A stretch of 26,294 bases of DNA, from positions 62,043-88,336 of the forward strand of contig BFEA01000426.1 of the NCBI GenBank assembly GCA_003427395.1, given 5' to 3'. Position 1 is the stretch's first letter; each line of letters opens with the position of its first letter. The stretch comes from Chara braunii (Eukaryota; Streptophyta; Charophyceae; Charales; Characeae). Under the pieces are notes generated by a model that worked only from the letters and a program-made list of their open reading frames with translations, was not told the origin of the DNA and did no database searches. A program made the position numbers and the translations under genes. This document shows positions 18,710 through 26,172 of this stretch, in pieces.

Positions 18710-19522
18710 TACTGATTGTTCCCTTTTGGGTACCTATATTCAAGACAGAAGGGAAAAATGTGGTCCGAGTCACCATACTTGAAAACATTGGTTGGCTTGG
18801 CGCCGTGCTTCCCAAACCTTCTCGTCTATTCCTATTTGTTCCCAAGGTTTGCCTTCGGCTATTCCCGGGTGTCCTGGGTACGGTCGCCAACTCCTGCCTT
18901 CCTTCTCCACCACCCCTTTGGATAACGGGTCCTCAACCTCCACCTCGACCTCGGCCTCTACCTTGCCGCCCTTCCCTACGGGCTGAAATTGCCGCATAGT
19001 CTCTTCCCTGGGCTACTTGGCTGATGTTATCTTCGTTGAGACCATAGTCTACCTGGTCATATGATAAGGACTTTATACCTCCTTCGTTGAAGGTGACCAA
19101 CATATTGTCCTTTCCCTCTATACTACCTGATATAGTTCTATTTTCCCATATCTTACCGACCTGTAGGCCCTTCCAATAGTGGCAATAGTTTGCCTCCAAT
19201 AGGAATCCGGCATGGTCTACAACTATCTTATTCAACTTTTCATTAACCATCCCCTCTTCCTAAGTGCGGGGATATAACTGGGTCTTGAGAGGCTCAGGCA
19301 GCGCTCTAGCGAAGTTGTTTAGTATTTGCGTGGGGGTTAGTCAATGATCGGGACATTGCAGCAGCTCGTCCATAGTGGCCTTGAGTGTCGATGCACTCTT
19401 CCACTTGTAGTCAATTATATTAAGTGCTCTATGGTGTAGGCTATTGAGGAAGGAAACAATATGGAAATGGGATTAGGGCTGCACCTCAACCTTTAAGCGT
19501 CTAAGGAAGTGCTTAATAGATT
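18710..19522 (-). pseudogene. Ty3/gypsy gag C-terminal part with decayed CCHC zinc knuckle
   Basis: From 19522 downward the minus strand reads gag text: KHFLRRLKVEVQP, WKSASTLKATMDELLQCPDH, TPTQILNNFARALPEPL, then 18933-19250 with a basic Gly/Arg tract (GRQGRGRGRGGG). Near 18730-18780 a nucleocapsid knuckle is recognisable by spacing, with the first two Cys of C-x2-C-x4-H-x4-C changed to Val and Tyr (VFKYGDSDHIFPFC). Stops occur after KVEVQP, CPDH and YPRT. It runs directly into the protease. It probably completes the gag that begins at 16381. Confidence 0.7.
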
Positions 19523-19816
19523 CCCCGGTCCCGAAGATCGCCGATCCATCTTTGCCATTTATAGTTACTGCTGACGCTTGTCAATACGGGATTGGTGTTG
19601 TACTTCAGCAGAATGACGGTAATGGGTACAGACCCGTCGAGTTTATGTCTAATAGACTGCCTAGTGAGAAGGTCGCCGCTTCCACGTACGAGAGAGAGCT
19701 CTTTTCTCTTAGAGAAGCCTTGAATCATTGGCGGCATTACCTCCTAGGATGACATTTCAAAGTATATTCGGACCATGAGACACTTCGCTGGCTAAAGACC
19801 CAAGCTTGGATGACAG
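19523..19816 (+). pseudogene. Ty3/gypsy RNase H, N-terminal part
   Basis: Plus-strand text KIADPSLPFIVTADACQYG, then YRPVEFMSNRLPSEK, STYERELFSLREALNHW and VYSDHETLRWLKTQ is the RNase H of a Ty3/gypsy polymerase, with the Asp (TADA), Glu (YERE) and Asp (SDHE) metal ligands all kept. A TGA at 19750-19752 replaces the residue after LLG. The domain is cut by a 305-bp insertion after 19816 and resumes at 20122. The RT that should precede it in frame is on the other strand. Confidence 0.85.
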
Positions 19817-20121
19817 TGAGACATTGGTGATCGTCGCCCCCAAGTTGGGGGCAATGCAATTTAAGTAAGAAAAACGGACTACTTTCTTGACTTTAAACAT
19901 TAAGAGACATTGTTGATCGTTGCCCCCAAGTTGGGGGCAATGCAATTTAAGTAAGAAAAACGGACTACTTTCTTGACTTTAATTAACAGCAAAATAACAA
20001 CAATTATGTTTGAATTTCAATGTTGTTATTTGTTTCTTTGATGGCTGGAAGTTCTTCAAAGGTATGAAAAGCTGGAGGACTTTGTACCATCCATTCAAGT
20101 GTAGTTGACCTAAGTTGACAG
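19817..20121. mobile_element. insertion in RNase H carrying a tandem repeat, candidate TSD TGACAG
   Basis: TGACAG at 19811-19816 recurs at 20116-20121, and RNase H wording resumes right after. The first part is a tandem repeat (GACATTGNTGATCG..CTTGACTTTAA, unit about 93 bp, at 19822-19982) whose units contain the perfect palindrome GCCCCCAAGTTGGGGGC. The rest has an imperfect inverted repeat around AACAACAATT. There are no terminal inverted repeats, no poly(A) and no coding frame. Confidence 0.6.
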
Positions 20122-20602
20122 GTGGGCTGGAGAGAGAGATCAGTTTGACTTTGAACTTAAGGCAGTAAGGGGGAAGTTACGGAAGTATAATGTCTTTGTT
20201 GATGCGCTAAGCAAACGAGCTGATTTCTTCGGTGCCATAGTGACATATTTGGATGCAGGCGCCGAGTTACAAGAAAAGATTAAAACCACTTACACTAGTG
20301 TTCCTGTCTATAGTCAGTTGATTAATAAGGTGCAAACGACACTACACAAAGTTCCGGACTATAGGATGACCCAAGGACTGTTGTTTGAGAAGACGGATGT
20401 GCATGACAGATTGTGCATACCAAACAGTGAGGAGATTCACAATCTAATCCTAAGGGAATGTCATGATATTGAGGGACATTTCGGTTGGAGGAAGACGTAT
20501 GCTAACCTCTTACGTTCCTACACGTGGATTGGAATGAAACATGATTGTATAGCTTATGTGCAAGGCTGCAAAGGGTGTCAGAGGAACAGAAGTTCTACGT
20601 AG
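20122..20602 (+). pseudogene. RNase H C-terminus and integrase N-terminal zinc domain
   Basis: QFDFELK and VFVDALSKRADFFGA close the RNase H. The 20240-20602 frame then carries the linker and the integrase HHCC domain: H-x4-H (HDIEGH, 20462-20479) and C-x2-C (CKGC, near 20568), with the intervening YTWIGMKHDCIAYV. It ends at TAG (20600-20602), where related elements usually have Gln. The domain binds Zn and helps integrase multimerise; it looks structurally complete here. Confidence 0.85.
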
Positions 20603-21315
20603 CCTCCCCTTGGGTTACTTAGACCGCTGCCTATACTGTCGGGTCCCGGAGACTCCGTGTCTATAGACTTCATGGACACTAAGGTTAGAACTTAGAAGCA
20701 GAAACGGAAAAAGCCAAGCTATGGTAATAGTGGACAGGCTTAGCAAATTCGTTGTTTTTGTGCCACTCCTACAGAAGCCAGGACAGACTTAGTAATTCGG
20801 GAGTTCTACAATCATTGGGTGAAAGAATATGGGCATCCCTTGACTACTGTAAGTGACAGGGATACACAATTTACAGGCGAGCACTGGCAACAACTCATGA
20901 GTGTTTACGGATCAGAACTGATTATGTCTTCAGGCATACACCTTGAGACAGACGGACAGACTGAGCAGATGAACAAGTTATTACACAGCAAGTGCTACGT
21001 ATGTATATCCGCCCAGATCAGATTGACTGGGATGAGCATCTGCCCAAGGTCGCTAGTGCATACGGCAATTATGTGCATCTAGCGATAGCGAGAATGCCCA
21101 CTGAACTCCATCTGAGTTGGCGCCCACGCAGGCCCGTTGACTGTCTGAACCCTGATCGAGTGCAAAGGCTTCCTCCAGCGACTAGAGAATTCGTTGTGCA
21201 GTACAAGAAGGATTTAGAGAAAGTGAGGGATAATATCAGGAAAGCACAGCATCAGATTCAAGAGGCAAACAAGCACCGCAGACCTTCACAGTTTGCTGTA
21301 AGGGATTTGATCTGA
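20603..21315 (+). pseudogene. Ty3/gypsy integrase catalytic core, frameshifted
   Basis: PLGLLRPLPILSGPGDSVSI, then DFMDT (first Asp), VSDRDTQFTGEHW (second Asp) and the HLETDGQTEQMNKLL block (catalytic Glu) outline the D,D-35-E core. The reading changes frame in the 20690-20820 interval and near 20995, and TGA at 21313-21315 follows VRDLI, where Trp is expected. The 20992-21315 frame holds WDEHLPKVASAYGN and a helical, basic C-terminal arm. Catalytic residues are retained but the protein cannot be made intact. Confidence 0.85.
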
Positions 21316-21759
21316 GTGAAGTCCAAGGAGTTTCTCTCGGAGGATAACATCGCACACAAACCGTTGCCTGCATATACGGGACCGTGGCAAGTCCTTGACG
21401 TGATTGGTGATGTGGATGGTCCTTCCTATGTCATTGAGATTCATCCACGTTTGCATACTTGCCCGGTGTTTCATGCCTCGAAGTTGCTCCCTTGTGTTGG
21501 TAATGATCTATTTCCGCCTCGAAGATCTATAATTCCTCCTGATGCGGATGAGAAGTATGATGTAGACCGCATCGTTGCTGAGGTTGTTTATAGATCCGGA
21601 TGCAAGGGTAGGCCCCAGCGACAGTATAAAGTCAGCTTTGCTTATCAAGAACCTTCAGAAGATCGCTGGTTTACTAAGGATGAACTAATGGAAACAGTAC
21701 TGTACATAGTGTCTTATTACGAGAGAGCTTGGAAAGGAATTAACATAGTCGACAGATAA
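21316..21759 (+). pseudogene. integrase C-terminus with GPY-like module and chromodomain-like tail
   Basis: The frame contains YTGPWQVLDVIGDVDG and HTCPVFHASKLLP, the module that follows the integrase core in Ty3/gypsy elements, then a tail: YDVDRIVAEVVYR..QRQYKVSFAYQ, DRWFTKDEL and YERAW. The layout (a beta hairpin beginning YDVDRI, then a W-containing strand, then a helix) matches chromodomains of chromoviruses, which steer integration toward modified histones. Two cage positions (Tyr and Trp) look kept. The chromodomain call rests on pattern, not on a profile score. Confidence 0.65.
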
Positions 21760-21790
21760 AGTCTGTAACTTTCTCGGAGGACCTCGAAAT

Positions 21791-21804
21791 CAGGGCGGCG
21801 AGAG
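21791..21804 (+). other. polypurine tract before the 3' LTR
   Basis: CAGGGCGGCGAGAG lies 32 bp after the last coding stop and directly before TG (21805). A purine-rich tract at the U3 edge primes plus-strand synthesis in LTR elements. This tract has one C interruption. Confidence 0.5.
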
Positions 21805-22562
21805 TGAAAGGCATTTCACGCTGCAGACCCCAAAAATTTAATTTGAATCTCAGGGTCAAAAGTCCCCAAGCCGAAAGAGGCCAGGTCGGCCAGATTCAGA
21901 AAGGTTAAGTCTCGTACCCCAAGGGTCAAGTCCAACCGGTACCCAGTCAAAAGTCGCACCCCATAGGCAAAAGTCACGTCTCACAGTCAAAAGTCACGTC
22001 CCACAGGCCAAAAAGGAGCAGCACACCAAGGAAAACGCAGGGAGGTACCGGGCCTCAACATTCCAGAAGCAAGCAGGCCGCAGGCAGCCGGTACCGGGTT
22101 CAAGTCAAACCAAGCGAAGCAGAGGCTGCGGATGAGTCAAGGCCCTGTCCAAGTCAATATAGGGACTGGCCAGCCACATTTCGGACAGACTGGTCATTCG
22201 CAAGAAGTGTGGAAGTGCTGCTGAGCGCTTGTGCGCTATCTGCGAGGTGGCTTGTGCTGGAGCCCCTGCCTGGGCATCGCTGCACTGTGAGAGGAAGGCA
22301 GCCATAGCCGCACAGCTTAGTAGTAGGAGGTGGAGCTGAGTAGTAGCGGAAGTATCCACAGTCAAGATCTTCATGTAGAGAGAGAGAGAGAGAGAGTGGA
22401 CACATGCATGAGGAAGAGAGAGAGAGAGAGAGTGGACACATGCATGAGGAAGAGAGAGAGAGAGAAGAAGAGAAGGACAAAGAGAGAGAGAGAGAGTCAC
22501 CTACCTTGGATGAGGATGATGGATATGGGTTGCTGAGCTCTGCGCTGATGAGCGCTGGTGAC
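21805..22562 (+). mobile_element. LTR E: 3' LTR of the gypsy element, truncated
   Basis: It starts TGAAAGG next to the polypurine tract. It contains a short-repeat U3 (about 20-bp AAAAGTCACGTC units, 21944-22012), an ATATAGG box at 22157, the GCAGCCATAGCCG core near 22299, (AG)n tracts with a 36-bp duplication (GTGGACACATGCATGAGGAA at 22396 and 22432) and a CACCTACCTTGG site near 22503. It matches LTR F over this order. The terminal part ending TTCCTTGCA is missing. No matching 5' LTR is present before gag. Confidence 0.65.
22157..22163 (+). promoter_or_regulatory. TATA-like box in LTR E
   Basis: ATATAGG, same relative position as in LTRs A, B and F, about 140 bp before the conserved core. 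Confidence 0.35.
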
Positions 22563-22648
22563 TGAAGAGCCATTTCGTCAAAATGGACATTTTTTATTTT
22601 TTGAAGTTTGAACGAAATTGAAACTGAGTTTTTTCAACTTTTTTTGGC

Positions 22649-22791
22649 CGAAAACTCGTCTAAATTTGCTGCTCCTGAGGGTCCGGCGTTTTTAAAACGC
22701 TGGACCCCCTATATGTATCTGGACCTAGCTGGAGACCAGATACATCCAGGCAGTCCCCCCGAAAACTCGTCTAAATTTGCTGCTCCTGAAT
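22649..22791. repeat. hairpin-rich segment inside a 31-bp direct repeat
   Basis: CCGAAAACTCGTCTAAATTT with its flanks occurs at about 22650 and 22760. Between the copies are two inverted repeats: GGGTCCGGCGTTTT with AAAACGCTGGACCC, and ATGTATCTGG with CCAGATACAT. An inverted copy of part of it lies at 24408-24450. It is probably a small foldback element. Confidence 0.7.
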
Positions 22792-22794
22792 CCA

Positions 22795-22925
22795 CCTACC
22801 CTTAGTACATCTCAGTACATCCTTTGTTTGGAAAATTAATTTGGAGGTGTTTCTCACTGTGATCTTTTTTGCAGGTTGATCAGGGTGTTTTTTCCTCCTA
22901 ATCCCCTGGTCCAGTTCCAATCCCT
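22795..22925 (+). repeat. dispersed repeat, copy 1 (partner at 24455)
   Basis: About 130 bp including CAGTACATCCTTTG, GGAAAATTAATTTG, GGTGTTTCTCACTGTGATC and CCCCTGGTCCAGTTC match 24455-24585 in the same order. The family is unknown; the minus strand of the second copy runs beside a LINE relic. Confidence 0.85.
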
Positions 22926-22927
22926 CT

Positions 22928-23055
22928 GGACTCCGGTGAGGATTTCGTGTGACCTCTGAAACTGTTTAATATGATAATTTGTTGGAATTTCTAAGGTGCG
23001 CTAATTTGGACTTTGCATCTTTGGACTCCAGTGAGGATTTCGTGTGACCTCTCAA
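22928..23055 (+). repeat. direct repeat, 98 bp apart
   Basis: GGACTCCGGTGAGGATTTCG with the following TGTGACCTCT at 22928 recurs at 23026 with one change. No coding is seen in or between the copies. Confidence 0.8.
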
Positions 23056-23390
23056 TGCACATGTGCTTGAGGTGAAGAACAGTGTGGTTCAATGCAATAG
23101 TACCTTTGTTGTTCAAATCTGGTATGATCAATCAACCAATCCCTTGTTCGCAGACATCATGTATAATCTCCCACTGCAAGGATACCGCCACAATTGTACA
23201 TTTAAAAGGGCCTTTACCCGATTCAGACCCTGAATGACGAACGCAGCATTATGGGGTCACTCGGCCAGAAAAAGCAGATCAAAAGACATGTTCTCTGGGT
23301 CAAAAGTCACATCCTAACTAAGTGAAGAGTTGTGTCAAAGGTCACAGTCGTGCCCCAGGACGAACAGTTGCAACATTCAATTGTGGGGGT

Positions 23391-23500
23391 CACATCTGTT
23401 CATCCAGGGGGTGTGCAAGTCATGTCTGTTTGTGCAGAAGATGTGCCTGTTCGTACAGTAAAAGTGTCTGTTCGAGCAATAGATGTGTCTGTTCGTAAAG
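23391..23500 (+). repeat. 21-bp tandem repeat in the U3 of LTR F
   Basis: Units of the type GTGTCTGTTCGTNCAGTANAT repeat about five times with drift. LTR E has a different 20-21-bp array at a comparable place. Such arrays can act as enhancers, but nothing here proves it. Confidence 0.7.
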
Positions 23501-23701
23501 GAGTCAAAGAAACAAAGGTCCCAGTCCAGATTCAAGTCAGAAGGGAAGTCTAGATACAGACTGGAAGTCAGCAATTCAGGCCTAAAGGCCGCAGCAGCAG
23601 CAGACCCTGAGGGAAAGGTACTGGGACACATTCTGCGGTGGTCTGGGACTGGGGAAAGACCCAAGGAGGACTGATTCAGATCTCGCAAAGGGAGGCCAGC
23701 A

Positions 23702-23709
23702 CTATAAGA
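23702..23709 (+). promoter_or_regulatory. TATA-like box in LTR F
   Basis: CTATAAGA, about 155 bp before the conserved core, is the best TATA match among the LTR copies. Confidence 0.45.
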
Positions 23710-24297
23710 GACTAGGCCAGCCTCCCCACAGGACAGATTCTCTATTGGCATAGATGAGTGGAAGTGCTGTGGCACTTGTGCGCTAGATTGCAGGGAGAGA
23801 GCGCCGACTTGAGAGCTGCGCCAGGAAGGAGATGTGCTGGGCGCTGACTGGCAGAAGCAGCCATAGCTGCGCCAGCTATATTAGTAGAGGTAGAAGGGTT
23901 AGTAGCAGGTATCAGTGAGTAGCATTCAGAGTAGATTCTCGTAAGTAGGGAGTGTGCATGCATGATGAGACGAGAGGATCAGAACAGAGATCTTGAGAGA
24001 GAAGAGAGAGGGAAGACAGGTTCCTAAGTTGGATATGGTGGTAACTTACCTGCTGGCGCCATACCTGTGATCTGGGGCATATGCTGGCAGAGCCAGGCCC
24101 TATGTTGGCGATTGATTGTAGGCGACTTGTGATCTGTTGGCGCTGATTGAACTCGAGATACTCTTTATATAATGTGATTTTGATATCTCATCTCGACTTG
24201 GCTTCGTGTGAGGCTTTTCTAGCTATGTGTTGACATCAATGCATGCGAAGTGATACACTCCAGCAAGCAGTGAACAGACAGGTTCCTTGCACATTGT

Positions 24298-24397
24298 ACT
24301 GGGACGCTGCACCCGGTTTCCAGCAGGTGCAGCTCCCCACCAACAGATGGAGCCTTTATAAAATAATAATAAGAAGAAGAAGAAGAAGAAGAAGAAG
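24298..24397 (+). mobile_element. SINE-like 3' end (copy 4), (AAT)n/(AGA)n tail
   Basis: ACTGGGACGCTGCACCCGG then CCAGCAGGTGCAGCTCCCC and AGATGGAGCC lead into ATAATAATAAG and (AGA)n. It is the same block as at 6294 and the reverse-strand copies at 12505 and 15156. It immediately follows the target duplication of LTR F. Confidence 0.6.
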
Positions 24398-24407
24398 GAT
24401 GTATCCG

Positions 24408-24450
24408 GTCTCATGCTAGGTCCAAATACGTACAGGGGGTCCAGCTATCC
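24408..24450 (-). repeat. inverted partial copy of the 22.7-kb foldback segment
   Basis: GGATGTATCCGGTCTC, CTAGGTCCAAATACG and CAGGGGGTCCAGC are the reverse complement, with a few changes, of 22700-22755. Confidence 0.7.
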
Positions 24451-24454
24451 TTAA

Positions 24455-24585
24455 TGCATGTCAGTACATCCTTTCCCTGGAAAATTAATTTGTAGGTGTT
24501 TCTCACTGTGATCCTTTTTGTAGGTTGATTAGGGTGGTTTTTGCTCCTGATCCCCTGGTCCAGTTCATATCCCTCAGGTCGAATG
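24455..24585 (+). repeat. dispersed repeat, copy 2 (partner at 22795)
   Basis: Matches 22795-22925 with scattered substitutions. In both places it lies beside the foldback sequence described above, so the two pieces probably belong to one larger element. Confidence 0.85.
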
Positions 24586-24599
24586 GGAGATCTTGGATC

Positions 24600-25460
24600 C
24601 TCATGTCTGGCTAGTAGTCTGCCCAGTCTTCCTCTTTTCCTAATTACTTAATTTTGTAGGCTAGGTTCTTAGGGATCCAAAGGAAGTTGGTTTGGTGAAA
24701 ATTTTTCAGATGATCGATCCTCTCTGCAGATTACAAATTTCAAATTTCCACTTGTAAATTGTCTTGATCCATCATACAGCACTGTCATTCCATCTGGACT
24801 CAAACATCTTCCTGAAAGTTTGGCCCCTTCATCAATTTTTTGTGCATACTAAGAGGAATGTAGCAATGATCTCTTCCAGACTTGCTCCCACATTGTGGCA
24901 GTGAGGTAGGGATCTTGTCAATTCATAGACAGTTTTCCTTCTTTTGTCATTTCTCTGCTAGATATTTTTTATCTTTACAATTCCATGTTTTAGGTCCCGC
25001 TATTTACATTTGTCATGAGCTATTTACCAAGGAAGGGTTCTCTCATTACTTTATCCCATCGTTGAGGAGCAGATTTGTTTGGCAGCGGTAACTTTCTCCA
25101 TATCTTTAGTAGGGACAATTATAGCGAGTCATTTTGTAGATCCCTTCTCTCCAATGCTCTTGGATTGAAATTGTTAGGTATTGGTGGTTTTCTGGGTAAG
25201 GACCAAAATCTGTCTTCCAACCACAGAGTGGATGGACACTTAATGGTGCCTCTAGAGCCAGTCTCCTAATCTGTAGAAATCCTAACATAGCCCAAGGTAT
25301 ATAGGGATCAAGGATGTCCCAACAACCATTTCAGAAAAAAGGCTGCAATCTGGGTGTCAGGATCAAGGATAGAGAGTCCTCCTTTCCGTCTTGCTTGGAT
25401 GATGGAATCCCATGCAGCTCTAGATATGATGTTTGATTCCTCATAATCACTTCTCCATTA
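24600..25460 (-). pseudogene. LINE ORF2 relic (fourth LINE)
   Basis: The minus strand from about 25440 reads AAWDSIIQARRKGGLSILDP then DTQIAAFFLKWLL, the RT-C-terminal GGL block of LINE ORF2, followed in a shifted frame by PWAMLGFLQIRRLALEAPLS, LCGWKTDFGPYPENHQYLT and a linker with KIWRKLPLPNKSAPQRWDKV. Stops are frequent toward 24600. It carries no catalytic motif. It is a 5'-truncated, decayed copy. Confidence 0.7.
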
Positions 25461-25711
25461 ATAGGCTCCGATGTATGTCTTTAAGGATTTGACTGAGCTG
25501 TATTCTAAAGGTCATGGTGTTTATCTGAACCATAATGATCCTAGCATTACATTATTGAGTACCAAATCTCAACCCATTATTGAGGTGTGTTTGGGATGCC
25601 ATTTGGTTAACTTTTATATTTTGTTTGAAATGTCATTGGTCATTGTCTTCTGATATGCCTCGCACCTTAATCTCCCACCTAGCACTCTCATTCGAGATTT
25701 TGGTGGTGCAA
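25461..25711. other. no recognised feature
   Basis: Short open frames only, with no similarity I recognise. This separates the LINE relic from the second R2 repeat copy. Confidence 0.4.
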
Positions 25712-26172
25712 GGACCTGCCAAGAGATGGACTGAGAACACGGCTGATTTCTGGGTTTTACCGCTAGAATGTTGCCTTGCTGAGATTCCCGCTTTTCGCTG
25801 AGTTTTCTAAGTCTGTGTGTGTGTGTGCTCGCTGGTCTGCGTGCCTGTCTGAGTGCTTGTCGGCTCGAGTGTGTGTTGTTTGTTTGGGAGCCCCGCAGGG
25901 TCGGTACTTACCTGTGGCCGTGACTTTGAGGATTGTAGCGGGGAAAAATACTTAAGTGGCCAAAGGGGTAGCTTAGGGCACACTCAAGTAGCGTAGTGTC
26001 GGTACTGGTAGCACTTGAGTAGCGATAGGCCGAGCAGAAGAAAACAAAAACTTAGTACCTTTAGGGGTAGGAGTCCGGTAGTAGAGAGTCTAGGGCCTGT
26101 CGAGTAGATACCAGGTCTTCAATGATGTTTCCCTCCGAAAGGGAGGAGGTACCAGTGGCTTGGAGGGCACAC
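25712..26172 (+). repeat. dispersed repeat family R2, copy 2 (uninterrupted)
   Basis: Matches 3486-3978 followed directly by 4904-4950, with no LTR between, so it preserves the empty target site at about 26118-26132. It contains the TTTCCCTCCGAAAGGGAGG hairpin-like end block. Confidence 0.75.

Larger units (their letters stand above)
23203..24291 (+). mobile_element. solo LTR F (1089 bp), TSD CATT
   Basis: It starts TAAAAGG (TG changed to TA), ends TTCCTTGCA, and is flanked by CATT at 23199-23202 and 24292-24295. It holds a U3 with 21-bp repeats (23391-23500), a CTATAAGA box at 23702, the GCAGCCATAGCTGC hairpin near 23857 and a TTACCTGCTGGCGCC site near 24047. It shares order and wording with LTR E of the gypsy element. 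No internal region is attached. Confidence 0.78.

Noticed and set aside
19513-19945. Minus-strand frames over RNase H and its insertion
   Set aside because: Complement of the RNase H relic and of the tandem repeat. The repeated peptide NCIAPNLGA just reflects the 93-bp units.
21944-22012. CRISPR-like array of regularly spaced short repeats
   Set aside because: The units are directly tandem without distinct spacers, lie in an LTR, and the DNA is eukaryotic. No cas genes occur.
22330-22573. Frames rich in Arg-Glu or Ser-Leu in LTR E
   Set aside because: They are translations of (AG)n tracts.
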